The notes below the pieces were generated by a model. The model was given only the letters and a program-made list of their open reading frames with translations, searched no databases and had not been told where the DNA came from. From Streptomyces fumanus (GTDB lineage Bacteria; Actinomycetota; Actinomycetes; Streptomycetales; Streptomycetaceae), in assembly GCF_014655295.1 (NCBI RefSeq), contig NZ_BNBI01000009.1, forward strand, positions 1 through 64,000: 64,000 bases of DNA, in the 5' to 3' direction. Shown one piece after another: positions 44,867 to 53,693 of the stretch. Within the stretch, counting starts at the first letter, position 1; every line of letters starts with the position of its first letter. A program made the translations under genes and the position numbers.

Positions 44867-46192
44867 TCAGAGGTGTCCGTCCTCCAGCATTTCGGTCACA
44901 AGGGCGGCGATCTGGGATCTCTCGGACCGCGTGAGGGTGACGTGGGCGAAGAGCGGATGCCCCTTCAGTTTCTCCACGACGGCGACCACTCCGTCGTACC
45001 GGCCGACGCGCAGGTTGTCCCGCTGGGCCACGTCGTGGGTGAGGACGACGCGGGAGTCGGCGCCGATCCGGGAGAGCACCGTCAGCAGGACGTTGCGCTC
45101 CAGGGACTGGGCCTCGTCGACGATGACGAACGCGTCGTGCAGCGACCGGCCGCGGATGTGGGTGAGCGGCAGCACCTCCAGCATCCCGCGTGCGGTGACC
45201 TCCTCGATGACCTCCCGGCTGGTGACGGCCGACAGCGTGTCGAAGACGGCCTGCGCCCAGGGGCTCATCTTCTCGGCCTCGGTGCCGGGGAGGTAGCCCA
45301 GTTCCTGGCCGCCCACCGCGTACAGCGGCCGGAAGACCATCACCTTCTGGTGCTGCCGGCGCTCCAGCACCGCCTCCAGACCGGCGCAGAGGGCCAGCGC
45401 CGACTTGCCGGTGCCGGCCCGGCCGCCCATCGACACGATCCCGATGTCCGGGTCGAGGAGCAGGTCGAGCGCGATCCGCTGTTCGGCGCTGCGGCCCTTG
45501 ATGCCGAACGCCTCCCGGTCGCCGCGCACCAGCCGGACGTCGCCGTCGGCGGTGACCCGGCCGAGCGCCTTGCCGCGCTCCGACTGAATGGTCAGCCCGG
45601 TGTGCACGGGCAGCTCCGCCGCCTCGGGCACATGGACGCGCCCTTCCTCGAACAGGATGTCGACCTGTTCGCCGGGCAGGGTCAGTTCGGACATCCCGGT
45701 CCAGCCGGAGGAGTCCGTGATGGCCAGCTCGGCGCGGTACTCCTCGGCGAGCAGTCCGACGGAGGACGCCTTGATGCGCAGCGGGAGGTCCTTCGACACC
45801 ACGGTGACGTCGAACCCCTCGGCCTGCAGATTGCGGGCGACCGCGAGGATGCGGGAGTCGTTGTCCCCCAGGCGGTAGCCGGTCGGCAGCACGCTGGGGT
45901 CCGAGTGGTTGAGCTCGACACGGAGGGTCCCGCCCAGCTCCCCGATGGGGATGGGGGCGTCGAGACGGCCGTGCGTCACCCGGTAGTCGTCGAGCAGGCG
46001 CAGGGCCTGCCGGGCGAAGTAGCCGAGTTCGGGATGGTGCCGCTTGGCCTCCAGCTCCGTGACCACGACGATGGGGAGCACGACCTCGTGCTCGTCGAAG
46101 CGGGTCATGGCGTTCGGATCGGCCAGCAGGACACTGGTGTCGAGTACGTAGGTGCGCCGGTCAGGCTTGTGGCGCTGTGCGCTGGTCACCAC
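44867..46192 (-). CDS. PIN-PhoH family protein (PhoH2-like)
   Basis: A 441-residue protein. An N-terminal PIN domain (TYVLDTSVLLADP ... VVVTELEAKRHH ... DNDSRILAVARNLQ) is joined to a PhoH ATPase with Walker A GRAGTGKSALAL and Walker B AFVIVDEAQSLERN. Such fusions act as RNA helicase-nucleases in mycobacteria. I chose the first GTG of the GTG-GTG pair (46192); the frame upstream to 46324 lacks homology. A strong terminator-like hairpin lies 424 bases upstream on the same strand. Confidence 0.92.
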   Translation of the reverse strand: MVTSAQRHKPDRRTYVLDTSVLLADPNAMTRFDEHEVVLPIVVVTELEAKRHHPELGYFARQALRLLDDYRVTHGRLDAPIPIGELGGTLRVELNHSDPSVLPTGYRLGDNDSRILAVARNLQAEGFDVTVVSKDLPLRIKASSVGLLAEEYRAELAITDSSGWTGMSELTLPGEQVDILFEEGRVHVPEAAELPVHTGLTIQSERGKALGRVTADGDVRLVRGDREAFGIKGRSAEQRIALDLLLDPDIGIVSMGGRAGTGKSALALCAGLEAVLERRQHQKVMVFRPLYAVGGQELGYLPGTEAEKMSPWAQAVFDTLSAVTSREVIEEVTARGMLEVLPLTHIRGRSLHDAFVIVDEAQSLERNVLLTVLSRIGADSRVVLTHDVAQRDNLRVGRYDGVVAVVEKLKGHPLFAHVTLTRSERSQIAALVTEMLEDGHL

Positions 46193-46615
46193 GGAAGGAC
46201 GTACCCCCTCGGATGAGGTCGGGGAGCGACGGAGTGGAGTGCCGGGCTGGGCAGGGCGGGATGGGTCCCGACCGGTCGACGGCCGCGATGCACACATCGC
46301 ACGGGCCGGGGACCGGCCCTCCACTGCTTCTGCCGCGCGGTGACCGCACGGGCGGGCTGGTGCAAAGGGCCTCCCGGGCGGACGGCCCCGTGCCGCCCGC
46401 TGAGATCCGACGCCCGTGGTTCGGGTGTCGACCTGCTTGGTCTATGCCCTCGAACGAGCGTCGCCATGCCACGGCATATGACGGCGCGGCGGTGAACTCC
46501 TCGTTACGCGGGGTGTGTCGGGGGGCGGGCCGCCGGGCTGTGCGGGGGGCCGGGCCGTGCGGGACCGCCGGGCCGGAAGGGCCACCGGGGGGCGGGGGTC
46601 GCCGGGGCAGAAAAA
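46193..46615. other. Gene-free region upstream of the PhoH gene
   Basis: About 420 bases, GC-rich, with G-rich runs around 46520-46610. No frame on either strand has recognisable homology or a credible ribosome binding site. It should hold the phoH promoter or a long leader. Confidence 0.45.
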
Positions 46616-46715
46616 CGGGCCGGTCCGTGGGGGGGATACGGACCGGCCCGAGGGGGGGTTTCCACCATAACCCTTCGTAAGTGATGCCGCGTGCATCGGC
46701 GTGCCACAACTACTC
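46600..46715 (-). ncRNA. Possible small transcript or leader ending at the 46616 terminator
   Basis: Between the hairpin at 46916 and the terminator at 46616, the minus strand contains TTGTGG (around 46703-46708), then ATCACT 18 bases later as a weak promoter pair. GGGTTATGGTGGAAACC then leads into the terminator stem. It could be an independent small RNA, or an attenuated leader of phoH. The boundaries are guesses. Confidence 0.3.
46616..46650 (-). terminator. Strong intrinsic terminator read on the minus strand
   Basis: CGGGCCGGTCCGT (46616-46628) pairs perfectly with ACGGACCGGCCCG (46638-46650) over a nine-base loop. In the minus direction it is followed by TTTTTC. No called gene ends here: the nearest upstream minus-strand stop is 400 bases away and has its own hairpin. 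Confidence 0.88.
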
Positions 46716-46915
46716 TCCGGATTCACCCGGCGACACCGCGCTGGCCCCCGTACCCCTCGTTCATGCCGGAATCATGGCCGGATCACAGCGGATTCCCAGG
46801 CGATCCGGATGACATGGGGCGTGTTCCGGAGGATTCGGCGCGCGCCGGGCCCCGCGCGGCGAGTGCCTCCGTGTCCCTCTACCGGGTGACCCCACCGGTG
46901 GACGCGTAAGTGACC

Positions 46916-46950
46916 GGGCACCGCGCGGCCCCCTCCACCGCGCGGTGCCC
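46916..46950. terminator. 13-bp hairpin downstream of the methyltransferase gene
   Basis: GGGCACCGCGCGG (46916-46928) pairs perfectly with CCGCGCGGTGCCC (46938-46950), nine-base loop, about 100 bases past the methyltransferase stop on the minus strand. No T tract. Confidence 0.65.
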
Positions 46951-47050
46951 CCGCGTGCGACTTTGCTCACGCGAATGGCAGTGGTCCGAACTTACGCGAG
47001 CCCGGGCACCGCAGGCGAGCCAAACGGGGTAACGATGTGGAAACCGTCCC

Positions 47051-47833
47051 TCACGCCTTGCGGGCGTCGAACAGATGCCGGGTGCTGTGCGCGACGAAGC
47101 AGCCCTCCGCCTCGATCCGCTGGTGCAGGGCCCGGAGCCGGTCCCGGTACGCCTCGACGGTGAACCCGGGGACCATCCACACGACCTTGCGCAGGAAGTG
47201 GACGACGGCGCCGATGTCGTGGAACTCCATCCGCAGCCGCTCCGCCCGGAGGTCGACGACCTGGAGACCGGCGGCCTCGGCGGCGGCCCGTTCCCGGTCG
47301 GGATGACGCGCGTCGCGGCTCGCCTGCGGTTGCGGTCCCAGGAAGAACTCGACCAGTTCGAAGACGCTGCCGGGTCCGACGTGCTGGGCGAAGTACGTGC
47401 CGCCCGGTTCCAGCACCCGGGCGATCTCGGCCCACCGGGGCCTGACGGGGTGCCGGCTGACGACCAGGTCGAACGCGCCGTCCGCGAACGGCAGCGGCGC
47501 GTCCTCAGCCACCGTGACGACGGGCACGCCGCGCGGCCGGAGCAGGGCGGTGGCCTTGGCGGCGTTGGGCGCCCAGCCCTCGGTGGCGACCACCAGCGGG
47601 GGCCGCCGCCGGGCGACGCCCAGCGCGAAGTCCAGTACTTCCCCGCCGCCGGTCTCCACCTCCAGCACGGCCCCGGCCCCGGCGAGCCGCCCGGCCATCG
47701 CCCGCGCGTACCCCCACGACGGCCGCGCCTCGCTGGCCCGCCCCTCGAACCAGGAGAAGTCCCACCCGTCGGTGGGCACGGCGGCCCCTTCGGCGACGAG
47801 GTCCTCGAAGGTACGGCGGTGTCGGGACGTCAC
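47051..47833 (-). CDS. Class I SAM-dependent methyltransferase
   Basis: A 260-residue protein from the GTG at 47833, which has GAGAGG about ten bases upstream; a TTG at 47857 is the alternative. The SAM motif I region reads VLEVETGGGEVLDFAL, where the usual GxGxG is altered to ETGGGE. PLPFADGAFDLVVSRH is motif III-like and RVLEPGGTYFAQHVG motif IV-like. The substrate is unknown; the group resembles UbiE/rRNA guanine methyltransferase-like proteins of Streptomyces. It is followed by the hairpin at 46916. Confidence 0.85.
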   Translation of the reverse strand: MTSRHRRTFEDLVAEGAAVPTDGWDFSWFEGRASEARPSWGYARAMAGRLAGAGAVLEVETGGGEVLDFALGVARRRPPLVVATEGWAPNAAKATALLRPRGVPVVTVAEDAPLPFADGAFDLVVSRHPVRPRWAEIARVLEPGGTYFAQHVGPGSVFELVEFFLGPQPQASRDARHPDRERAAAEAAGLQVVDLRAERLRMEFHDIGAVVHFLRKVVWMVPGFTVEAYRDRLRALHQRIEAEGCFVAHSTRHLFDARKA

Positions 47834-47898
47834 TGACTCACGGAACCTCTCGGGCAAGCCCCTGGCGGGGGGCTGAAGAGTCGGGGGGACCGGCCGTC

Positions 47899-48771
47899 TC
47901 AGGCCACCAGCGGCCGGACCTCCTCCGCCGCGAAACGCACGAACCCCTCGGGGTCCGGCTCGTCCCCGGTCGGCTGGAGGATGACGGTGTCGGCCCCGGC
48001 CTCGGCCAGGCGTTCGACGGCCTTCGCGACGGTGCCCGCGTCCCCGGCGACACCGAGACCGGGTACGGAGTCGACGCCCTCGGCGGCCAGTTCGGCACGG
48101 AGCCGGTCGGCGGCGCCGGGTCCGGTGGCGGCGAGGAGATGGACGACGACCGGGTGCGGCTCGGTACGGCCGGCCGCCGCCCGCCCCTCCTCGATCAGCC
48201 CCCGGGCCCGCCGTACACCGTCGGCCGGGGTGGTCGAGGTGAGGATCGTGCCGTCGGCCGCCTCACCGGCGAGCCGCAGCGACCGCGGCCCGGTGGCGCC
48301 GGCCAGCACCTCGACCCGGCCCTCCGGCGGCCAGTCCAGGCCGACGTCGTCGAGACGGACGTAACGCCCCCGCGTGGTCACCCGCTCCCCGCGCAGCAGG
48401 GCCCGCAGCGCGGTGAGGTGCTCCCGCAGCAACGTCACCGGCGACTCCACCCGCGCCCCGACCTGCCCCATCCAGTCCTGCACGCCGTGTCCGACGCCGA
48501 GGACGGCCCGGCCGGGGAACATCCGGTGCAGGGTGGCCGCCTCCATCGCGGTGAGGGCGACGTTCCGCAGCGGCACGGGCAGCAGCCCGACCCCGACCCG
48601 CACCCGCTCGGTCCACGCGAGCGCGGCGGCGGCCGCCGAGATCCCCCCTTCCCGGAAGCAGTCCTCCCACAGCCACAACTCCTCCAGCCCCACCGCATCG
48701 GCGACCCGTGCCACGGCACGCAGCCGCTCGGGGGCGAGCTGAGGACGGAACACGGCACCGAGTGCGGTCAT
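47899..48771 (-). CDS. LLM-class F420/FMN-dependent oxidoreductase
   Basis: A 290-residue bacterial luciferase-like monooxygenase fold. It has GLEELWLWEDCFREGGISAAAAALAWTERVRVGVGLLPVPLRNVALTAMEAATLHRMFPGRAVLGVGHGVQDWM and GATGPRSLRLAGEAADG, typical of the F420-binding subgroup. I chose the ATG at 48771; the frame upstream lacks homology. It is transcribed toward the methyltransferase gene with 65 bases between them, so the two may be co-transcribed. The substrate is unknown. Confidence 0.88.
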   Translation of the reverse strand: MTALGAVFRPQLAPERLRAVARVADAVGLEELWLWEDCFREGGISAAAAALAWTERVRVGVGLLPVPLRNVALTAMEAATLHRMFPGRAVLGVGHGVQDWMGQVGARVESPVTLLREHLTALRALLRGERVTTRGRYVRLDDVGLDWPPEGRVEVLAGATGPRSLRLAGEAADGTILTSTTPADGVRRARGLIEEGRAAAGRTEPHPVVVHLLAATGPGAADRLRAELAAEGVDSVPGLGVAGDAGTVAKAVERLAEAGADTVILQPTGDEPDPEGFVRFAAEEVRPLVA

Positions 48772-48925
48772 GGGATCTTCATACCCGCGCCACCGGGCCG
48801 GGGACAACAGCATTACGCCCGGCCGACGACACCTCCCCAGGTCGCTCTCTCTTCGACCGACGGCCCGCTTCCCCCGGTCCGGCTCCACGACGACTGAGGC
48901 GGTCGCCGCTCGTCACAGCCCCGGC

Positions 48926-49966
48926 TCACCGGTTGACGGCCTGGATCTCCTGTACGACGACGTCCTGCTCCCCGCCGAAGACTCCGTCGGGCAGCGACCG
49001 TTCCTCGTCGACGCCGGTGCCGGTCCAGTGGACCTTCCAGGTGACCGTCGCCCTCAGCCGGTACGAGCCGTCCCCGGAGGAGCGCAGGTACTTCGCGCCG
49101 CAGGGCGGGGTCTCGTCCGCCCGGCCCTTCGCGTACGGCTCCCCGATGCCGCCGTCGCGCAGCTCGCAGACCCCGGAGGCGGGATAGGTCTCGGCGTCCG
49201 CGGTGCCCGGGTCGATCCGCACCGAGACGGGTTCGGCCGTCGTGGTCGCCTGGATGCCCAGCAAGGGCACGGACGCGGTCACCGACACGGGCTTGAACGT
49301 CGCCCCGTCGAGCCAGGCCCAGGTCGGGAGGTTCACCTTCGTGGTGTTCTCCGGAGCGAGGTCCACCTCAGTGGCCGGGACACGGATCTCGGCGTAGGCG
49401 AGCTGGGCGAGGACTTCTGGAGTGATCGCCTGCGGGACGTCGGCGGGCGGGTCGTCGTCGGTGCCCACCCAGAAGATGTCCTCGGTGCAGTCGAGTGCTC
49501 CGGGATCACCTTCCCGGCCGGGGGTGACGTACGAGTCCCACCAGTAGCCCTCGCCGGCCTTGTCCTTGTTGAAGTCCTTGTACGGGTGACCCTCGACGTA
49601 CTTGGCGCGCTGTTCGGCGTCCCACTGGTAGCCCGTCGACTCGGCGGCCCAGATCGGCTCCAGGGTCCGTTCGAGCTGCTCCGGTGTGTACTTCGGAGCG
49701 TAGTAACAGGCGGGCGGCCGCCAATGCGTAGCGGCGGCCACCGGCCCGGTCGAGTTCCCGGAGCCGTTGCGGGAACGGTCGAAGACGACGGCGCCGGCGG
49801 TCGCGGAAATGACCTCTTGGTGCTGTCCCCCGCTCACCTGCGTCTCGGATCCGGTGCCCTCGCCCCCGGGTACGAAGTCGGCGCGGGCCGCTGCAGCGGA
49901 GGCCAGGACCATGGCTCCCGCGATGACGGACGCCAGGCAGGCCGGGGCCCTCCTCACGGCAGGCAC
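48926..49966 (-). CDS. Secreted protein of unknown function, copy 2 (paralogue of 51977-53008)
   Basis: A 346-residue protein with a signal peptide ending AAAARA (about residue 29). Unrecognised family. A middle segment, YTPEQLERTLEPIWAAESTGYQWDAEQR, and the C-terminal two thirds (LAYAEIRVPATEV, NLPTWAWLDGATFKPVSVTASVP, RIDPGTADAETYPASG, ETPPCGAKYLRSSGDGSYRLRATVTWK) are nearly identical to the paralogue. The C-terminal region resembles a beta-rich domain. Its start overlaps the preceding lipoprotein stop by 13 bases, exactly as in the other copy. It is exported, probably to the wall. Confidence 0.8.
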   Translation of the reverse strand: MPAVRRAPACLASVIAGAMVLASAAAARADFVPGGEGTGSETQVSGGQHQEVISATAGAVVFDRSRNGSGNSTGPVAAATHWRPPACYYAPKYTPEQLERTLEPIWAAESTGYQWDAEQRAKYVEGHPYKDFNKDKAGEGYWWDSYVTPGREGDPGALDCTEDIFWVGTDDDPPADVPQAITPEVLAQLAYAEIRVPATEVDLAPENTTKVNLPTWAWLDGATFKPVSVTASVPLLGIQATTTAEPVSVRIDPGTADAETYPASGVCELRDGGIGEPYAKGRADETPPCGAKYLRSSGDGSYRLRATVTWKVHWTGTGVDEERSLPDGVFGGEQDVVVQEIQAVNR

Positions 49967-50607
49967 TGTGCCGCCCCTCTCTTCGAGATGATCTGCGACG
50001 TCTGCCAGACACCGTCGGAGTTCTTGTCGAGCCGGGTGTTGTAGAGGACGTAACTGTTCTTGGTCACCGGCGTCTTGGCGACCTTGCCGGTCGTCCTGTC
50101 CTTGCTGAATCCCTTGCTCTCGTCCGCGCAGAAGGTAAGCACGGCGGCGGTCCCGCCCTTGAGCGTGACGTCGCGGTCGTAGTACCGGGCTTCACCCGTC
50201 AGGGTGGCGTTCGCCTCTTTGAACTGGTCGACCCAGGACAGCGCCGCCTCCAGGGCCTTTCCCGTGTTGTAGAACCCGAGCGCCTCGCCCTTGGGGTCCG
50301 TCCCGGTGATCGCGGCGTCGACGGCTCTCATGCGCTCAGCGCTGTCGGCGAGCACGGCGTCCTTCACCGGGTCGCCGGTCTCCGTGTCCTCGAAGACGAG
50401 CTTCAGGTCCGAGGGCAGTGCGATCTCGGGCCGGTCCGGTGACTGCGCCTGGGACGGGCTCGGGGACTGGGAGGCTCCGGTTCCCGTGTCCGCGCCCGCG
50501 ATCCGGTCGGGCTCACTGGGACTCTCGTCGCTGCCGCACGCGGACAACGTCAGGGTCGCGGCGGCCGTCAGCGTGAGCGCGGCGAGCAGAGGTGGGCGGC
50601 GGTTCAC
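49954..50607 (-). CDS. Lipoprotein, NTF2-like candidate, copy 2
   Basis: A 217-residue lipoprotein. Signal peptide with lipobox LSAC (cysteine near 24), then GSDESPSEPDRIAGADT, a Ser/Pro/Gln linker, and a C-terminal domain of about 140 residues (FEDTETGDPVKDAVLADSAERM ... ARYYDRDVTLKGGTAAVLTFCADES ... SYVLYNTRLDKNSDGVWQTSQI). The domain has an alpha+beta pattern like NTF2/SnoaL-fold proteins, but I cannot name a family. GTG start. It is co-translated with the secreted protein downstream. The candidate promoter at 50654-50680 is shared with copy 1. Confidence 0.8.
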   Translation of the reverse strand: MNRRPPLLAALTLTAAATLTLSACGSDESPSEPDRIAGADTGTGASQSPSPSQAQSPDRPEIALPSDLKLVFEDTETGDPVKDAVLADSAERMRAVDAAITGTDPKGEALGFYNTGKALEAALSWVDQFKEANATLTGEARYYDRDVTLKGGTAAVLTFCADESKGFSKDRTTGKVAKTPVTKNSYVLYNTRLDKNSDGVWQTSQIISKRGAAQCLP

Positions 50608-50653
50608 GGTCGGCTCCCGGGTGAGGCAGGGCTTCTCTCGAGCGGAGCAACGC

Positions 50654-50680
50654 TATCCACTGGGATGAGGTGACACCAGG
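50654..50680 (-). promoter_or_regulatory. Candidate promoter of lipoprotein/secreted pair, copy 2
   Basis: On the minus strand, CCTGGT (50675-50680) and TGGATA (50654-50659) are separated by exactly 15 bases. The same two boxes with the same spacing precede copy 1 (53694-53720), although the spacer bases differ. The -10-like TGGATA is the more conserved element. Confidence 0.5.
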
Positions 50681-50823
50681 GTGAAGCGGGTTCGCCGTGG
50701 GGGCGGTGTGCGCGTACCCCGGCCGCTTCCGGTACGTACGTCGTGGGCCCGGCGCGGGGAGCGGACTGGGGTTCGCTGGAGGGCGGGGTGGGGAAGGGTG
50801 GGAGGGGCGAGGAGGCCGGTGCT

Positions 50824-51204
50824 GTGACGAGGCGGTGGCGGGACGGGCGGGGGGTGCTGGTGGTGCTCGGTGCCGCCGGGGAGGTGCGGGTGGGGCTGGA
50901 GATCGCGGCCTCCTATCGGGCGCGGACCAGGGGGCTGTTGGGGCGGGAGCGGCTTGAGGGGGCGATGCTGCTGTCGCCGGCCAACAGCGTGCACACCTTC
51001 CGGATGCGGATGCCGATCGACGTGGCGTACCTGGACCGCCGGTTGAGGGTCGTCGCCGTGCGGACGATGCCGCCGGGCCGTCTGGGCCGGCCCCGGCTGC
51101 GGGCCCGGCACGTACTGGAGGCGGAGGCGGGGGCGATGGCCGGGTGGGGGATACGGGCGGGGGACCGGGTACGGGTGGAGGGGACGGGCAGCGGGGAGCG
51201 GTGA
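50824..51204 (+). CDS. DUF192 family protein
   Basis: A 126-residue protein with the DUF192 pattern: RTRGLLGRERLEGAMLLSPANSVHTFRMRMPIDVAYLDRRLRVVAVRTMPPGRLG. The GTG at 50824 has GAGGAGG eight bases upstream. No signal peptide is visible, unlike many DUF192 proteins. It lies on the opposite strand to all its neighbours and interrupts the lipoprotein array. It is convergent with lipoprotein 51234-51893 and divergent from 49954-50607. In Streptomyces DUF192 genes are commonly near pilus loci. Confidence 0.88.
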   Translation: MTRRWRDGRGVLVVLGAAGEVRVGLEIAASYRARTRGLLGRERLEGAMLLSPANSVHTFRMRMPIDVAYLDRRLRVVAVRTMPPGRLGRPRLRARHVLEAEAGAMAGWGIRAGDRVRVEGTGSGER

Positions 51205-51233
51205 CCGATACGGGGAGGGCACGCGGCACCCGG

Positions 51234-51893
51234 TCACGGCTGGCACTTGTCACTTCCGATCTGGGACACGATCTTCTGGACCTTCCAGACACCGTCCGCG
51301 TTCTTCTTGAGCGAGGTGTGGTAAATGACGTAGCTCTCCGCGGTGACCTCGGTCTTCTTGACCTTGTTGGTGTCGAGGTACTTCACGAACGCCTTGCCCT
51401 GGTCCTCGCAGTAGGTCAACGACGCGGTGCCGTCGTCCTCGACGGTCACCTCGGGGTCGTAGAAACGGTAGCTGCCCCTGATGCCGGCCTTGTGGTCGAC
51501 GTAGTTCTGGATGAACTTCTGTGTGCCGGCGGCGGCTTCACCCTCGTAGTAGTAGAGGTACGCCTTGTCCAGCGCGTCCTGGTTGACGATCGCCAGGTCG
51601 ACGGCCTTGATGGACTGCTCGCTGTCGGCCAGGACCGCGTCCTTCTCCGGGTCGCCCGTCTTGGGCCAGTCGAAGGTGTAGGACAGGTCGGACGGCGGCT
51701 CGATCTCGGGCCGGCCGTCCGCGACGGACTGGGACGGGGTCGGGGACGCGGACGGTTTGTCTCCCGTGTCAGCGCCGGCGGTCCTGTCGGTCTCGCTGGG
51801 ACTGCCGTCGCTGCCGCACGCGGACAGGGACAGGCCCAGGGCCGCCACGGCGGTCAGCGCGAGCGCGGTGAGCGAGGCCGGGCGGCGGGTCAC
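51234..51893 (-). CDS. Lipoprotein, NTF2-like candidate, third copy without secreted partner
   Basis: A 219-residue lipoprotein with lipobox LSAC, then GSDGSPSETDRTAGADTGDKPSASPTPSQSV and the domain GDPEKDAVLADSEQSIKAVDLAIVNQDALDKAYLYYYEGEA ... SYVIYHTSLKKNADGVWKVQKIVSQI. It is clearly paralogous to the other two lipoproteins but more divergent (FDWPKTGD instead of FEDxETGD). It follows secreted protein copy 1 by about 80 bases and has no own copy of the CCTGGT/TGGATA boxes, so it is probably the third gene of that unit. GTG start. Confidence 0.8.
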   Translation of the reverse strand: MTRRPASLTALALTAVAALGLSLSACGSDGSPSETDRTAGADTGDKPSASPTPSQSVADGRPEIEPPSDLSYTFDWPKTGDPEKDAVLADSEQSIKAVDLAIVNQDALDKAYLYYYEGEAAAGTQKFIQNYVDHKAGIRGSYRFYDPEVTVEDDGTASLTYCEDQGKAFVKYLDTNKVKKTEVTAESYVIYHTSLKKNADGVWKVQKIVSQIGSDKCQP

Positions 51894-51976
51894 GAGGGCT
51901 CCCACAGGGGCATGGTCTTTCTCGGGCGGGATGGTGGTCCGTCGTGGGGTGGGGTCGGTGGGGCCGGGGGTGGGTG

Positions 51977-53008
51977 TCAGCGGTTGATGGCCTGGATCTC
52001 CTGGACCACCACGTCCTGGGTGGCGCCGAACGTGCCGTCGGGGAGGGTGCCGCCCGCGCCGCCGGTTCCGGTCCAGCGGATCTTCCAGGTGACGGTGGCT
52101 CTGAGCGGGTACGAGCCGTCGCCCGAGGAACGCAGGTACTTGACGCCGCAGGGCGGGGTCTCGTCGGCCTTGCCCTTGGCGTAGGGCTCGCCGATGCGGC
52201 CGTTGCCGAAGGGGCAGGTCCCGGAGGCGGGGTAGGTCTCGGCATCGGCGGTGCCCGGGTCGATGGCCAGGGCGCGCGGTTCCGCGATCGCGGTCGCCTC
52301 GATGCCGAGGACGGGGACGGAGGCGGTGACGGAGACCGGCTTGAACCGGGCGCCGTCCAGCCATGCCCAGGTCGGCAGGTTGACCTTGGTGGCCTCCGCC
52401 GGGGCGAGGGTCACCTCGGTGCCGGGGACACGTATCTCGGCGTAGGCGAGTTCGGCGAGGAGCTCCGGGGTGACGGCGTTCGGGATGTCGGCGGGCGGGG
52501 CGTCGCCGGTGTCGACCCAGAAGTAGTCCTTGGTGCAGGAGTCCCAGCCCGGCGGGTACGACTCGTTGACGTACGCGCCCCACCAGTAGCCCTTGCCGGA
52601 CTTGTCCTTGTGGAAGCCCTTCTCCTTGTCGGCCGCGTCGTACTTCTCGCGCTGCTCGGCGTCCCACTGGTAGCCCGTGGACTCCGCCTCCCAGATGGGC
52701 TCCAGGTGCTTCTGGAGCTGCTCCGGCGTGTACATCGGGGCGTACCAGCAGGGCGGCGGGGTCCAGGAGCTCGCGGTCGTCAGCGCGCCCGCGGAGCTGC
52801 CGCCGCCGTTGTGCGAACGGTCGAAGACGACGCCTCCGGCGGTGACGGAGAGCTTGCCGTCGGGGCCGGAGTCGGCGTCCTGGTGCACCTCCGCGTTGGC
52901 GTCGTACTTGCCGCGTCCGGCGTACGCGGCCTGCTGCGTGACGCAGACGGACACGCAGGCGAGGAGGAGGACGGTCAGTGTGCGCGTGGACCTGCTCAGG
53001 GCTGGCAT
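51977..53008 (-). CDS. Secreted protein of unknown function, copy 1
   Basis: A 343-residue paralogue of 48926-49966. The N-terminal signal peptide (LTVLLLACVSVCVTQQAAYA) is cleaved before about residue 31. A variable region follows, then VVFDRSHNGGGS, YTPEQLQKHLEPIWEAESTGYQWDAEQREKYDA, GKGYWWGAYV, and the near-identical C-terminal domain ending ATQDVVVQEIQAINR. Two cysteine pairs in the middle and end could form disulphides outside the cell. Family unknown. The 13-base overlap with the lipoprotein gene is the same as in copy 2. Confidence 0.8.
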   Translation of the reverse strand: MPALSRSTRTLTVLLLACVSVCVTQQAAYAGRGKYDANAEVHQDADSGPDGKLSVTAGGVVFDRSHNGGGSSAGALTTASSWTPPPCWYAPMYTPEQLQKHLEPIWEAESTGYQWDAEQREKYDAADKEKGFHKDKSGKGYWWGAYVNESYPPGWDSCTKDYFWVDTGDAPPADIPNAVTPELLAELAYAEIRVPGTEVTLAPAEATKVNLPTWAWLDGARFKPVSVTASVPVLGIEATAIAEPRALAIDPGTADAETYPASGTCPFGNGRIGEPYAKGKADETPPCGVKYLRSSGDGSYPLRATVTWKIRWTGTGGAGGTLPDGTFGATQDVVVQEIQAINR

Positions 53009-53649
53009 TCCTCGGCTCCCCGCTCGGAGGCGATGTCATTGGTCTGCCAGACACCCGCGCCGTTCTTGGTCAGTGCCGTGTGGTAGAGCACGTAACTGTC
53101 CTTGGTGGCCGGGTCCCGGTCGACCTTGCCGGTCTTCTTGTTCTTGATGTACGACTTGCTCTCGTCGGAGCAGTACGTGACGTACGCCTTGTCGTCGCCG
53201 CGCAGGGTGACCTTGTGGTCGAAGTACCGGGTCTCGCCGACCCAGGTGTCGTTCCCGTCGATGTACTGCTGCACGTAGGTGATGGACGAACTCAGGGCCT
53301 TGCCGGTGTTGTAGAACTTCAGCGCCTCGGTCCCCGTGCTGCCTTCGAAGATCGCCTCGTCGATGGAGTTGACGCTGAGCGCCGCGTCCGCGAGGACGGC
53401 GTCCTTCGTCGCGTCGCCCGTCTCCTGGTCCTCGAAGACGTTCTTGGCGTCCGAGGGAAGGGTGATCTCCGGCCGGCCGGCCGTGGTGGACCGGGACGGG
53501 GTCGGGGACGCGGACGGTTTGTCTGCCGTGTCAGCGCCGGCGATCTTGTCGGTCTCGCTGGGACTGTCGTCGCTTCCGCACGCGGACAGCGTCAGTGCCG
53601 CGACCGCGGTCAGACTGAGCGCTGCGAGCAGGGTGGGGCGGCGGTTCAC
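52996..53649 (-). CDS. Lipoprotein, NTF2-like candidate, copy 1
   Basis: A 217-residue lipoprotein from the GTG at 53649. Lipobox LSAC, then GSDDSPSETDKIAGADTADKPSASPTPS, a linker, and the domain FEDQETGDATKDAVLADAALSVNSIDEAIFEGSTGTEALKFYNTGKAL ... SYVLYHTALTKNGAGVWQTNDIASERG. It is the same length as copy 2 and highly similar in the signal peptide and ends, more diverged in the middle. The candidate promoter at 53694-53720 precedes it. It is co-translated with the secreted protein downstream. Confidence 0.82.
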   Translation of the reverse strand: MNRRPTLLAALSLTAVAALTLSACGSDDSPSETDKIAGADTADKPSASPTPSRSTTAGRPEITLPSDAKNVFEDQETGDATKDAVLADAALSVNSIDEAIFEGSTGTEALKFYNTGKALSSSITYVQQYIDGNDTWVGETRYFDHKVTLRGDDKAYVTYCSDESKSYIKNKKTGKVDRDPATKDSYVLYHTALTKNGAGVWQTNDIASERGAEECQP

Positions 53650-53693
53650 GGTGGCTCCCGGTGGGGCGAGGCTTCTCCTGAGCGAAGTGAGGT

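Noticed and set aside
46161..46709. Overlapping Pro/Arg-rich frames upstream of PhoH
   Set aside because: No homology, no consistent ribosome binding site, and they cross a strong terminator hairpin.
51234..53054. A 606-residue protein spanning secreted copy 1 and the third lipoprotein
   Set aside because: The first half is a shadow of the secreted protein in another frame; the lipoprotein signal peptide starts at the GTG at 51893.
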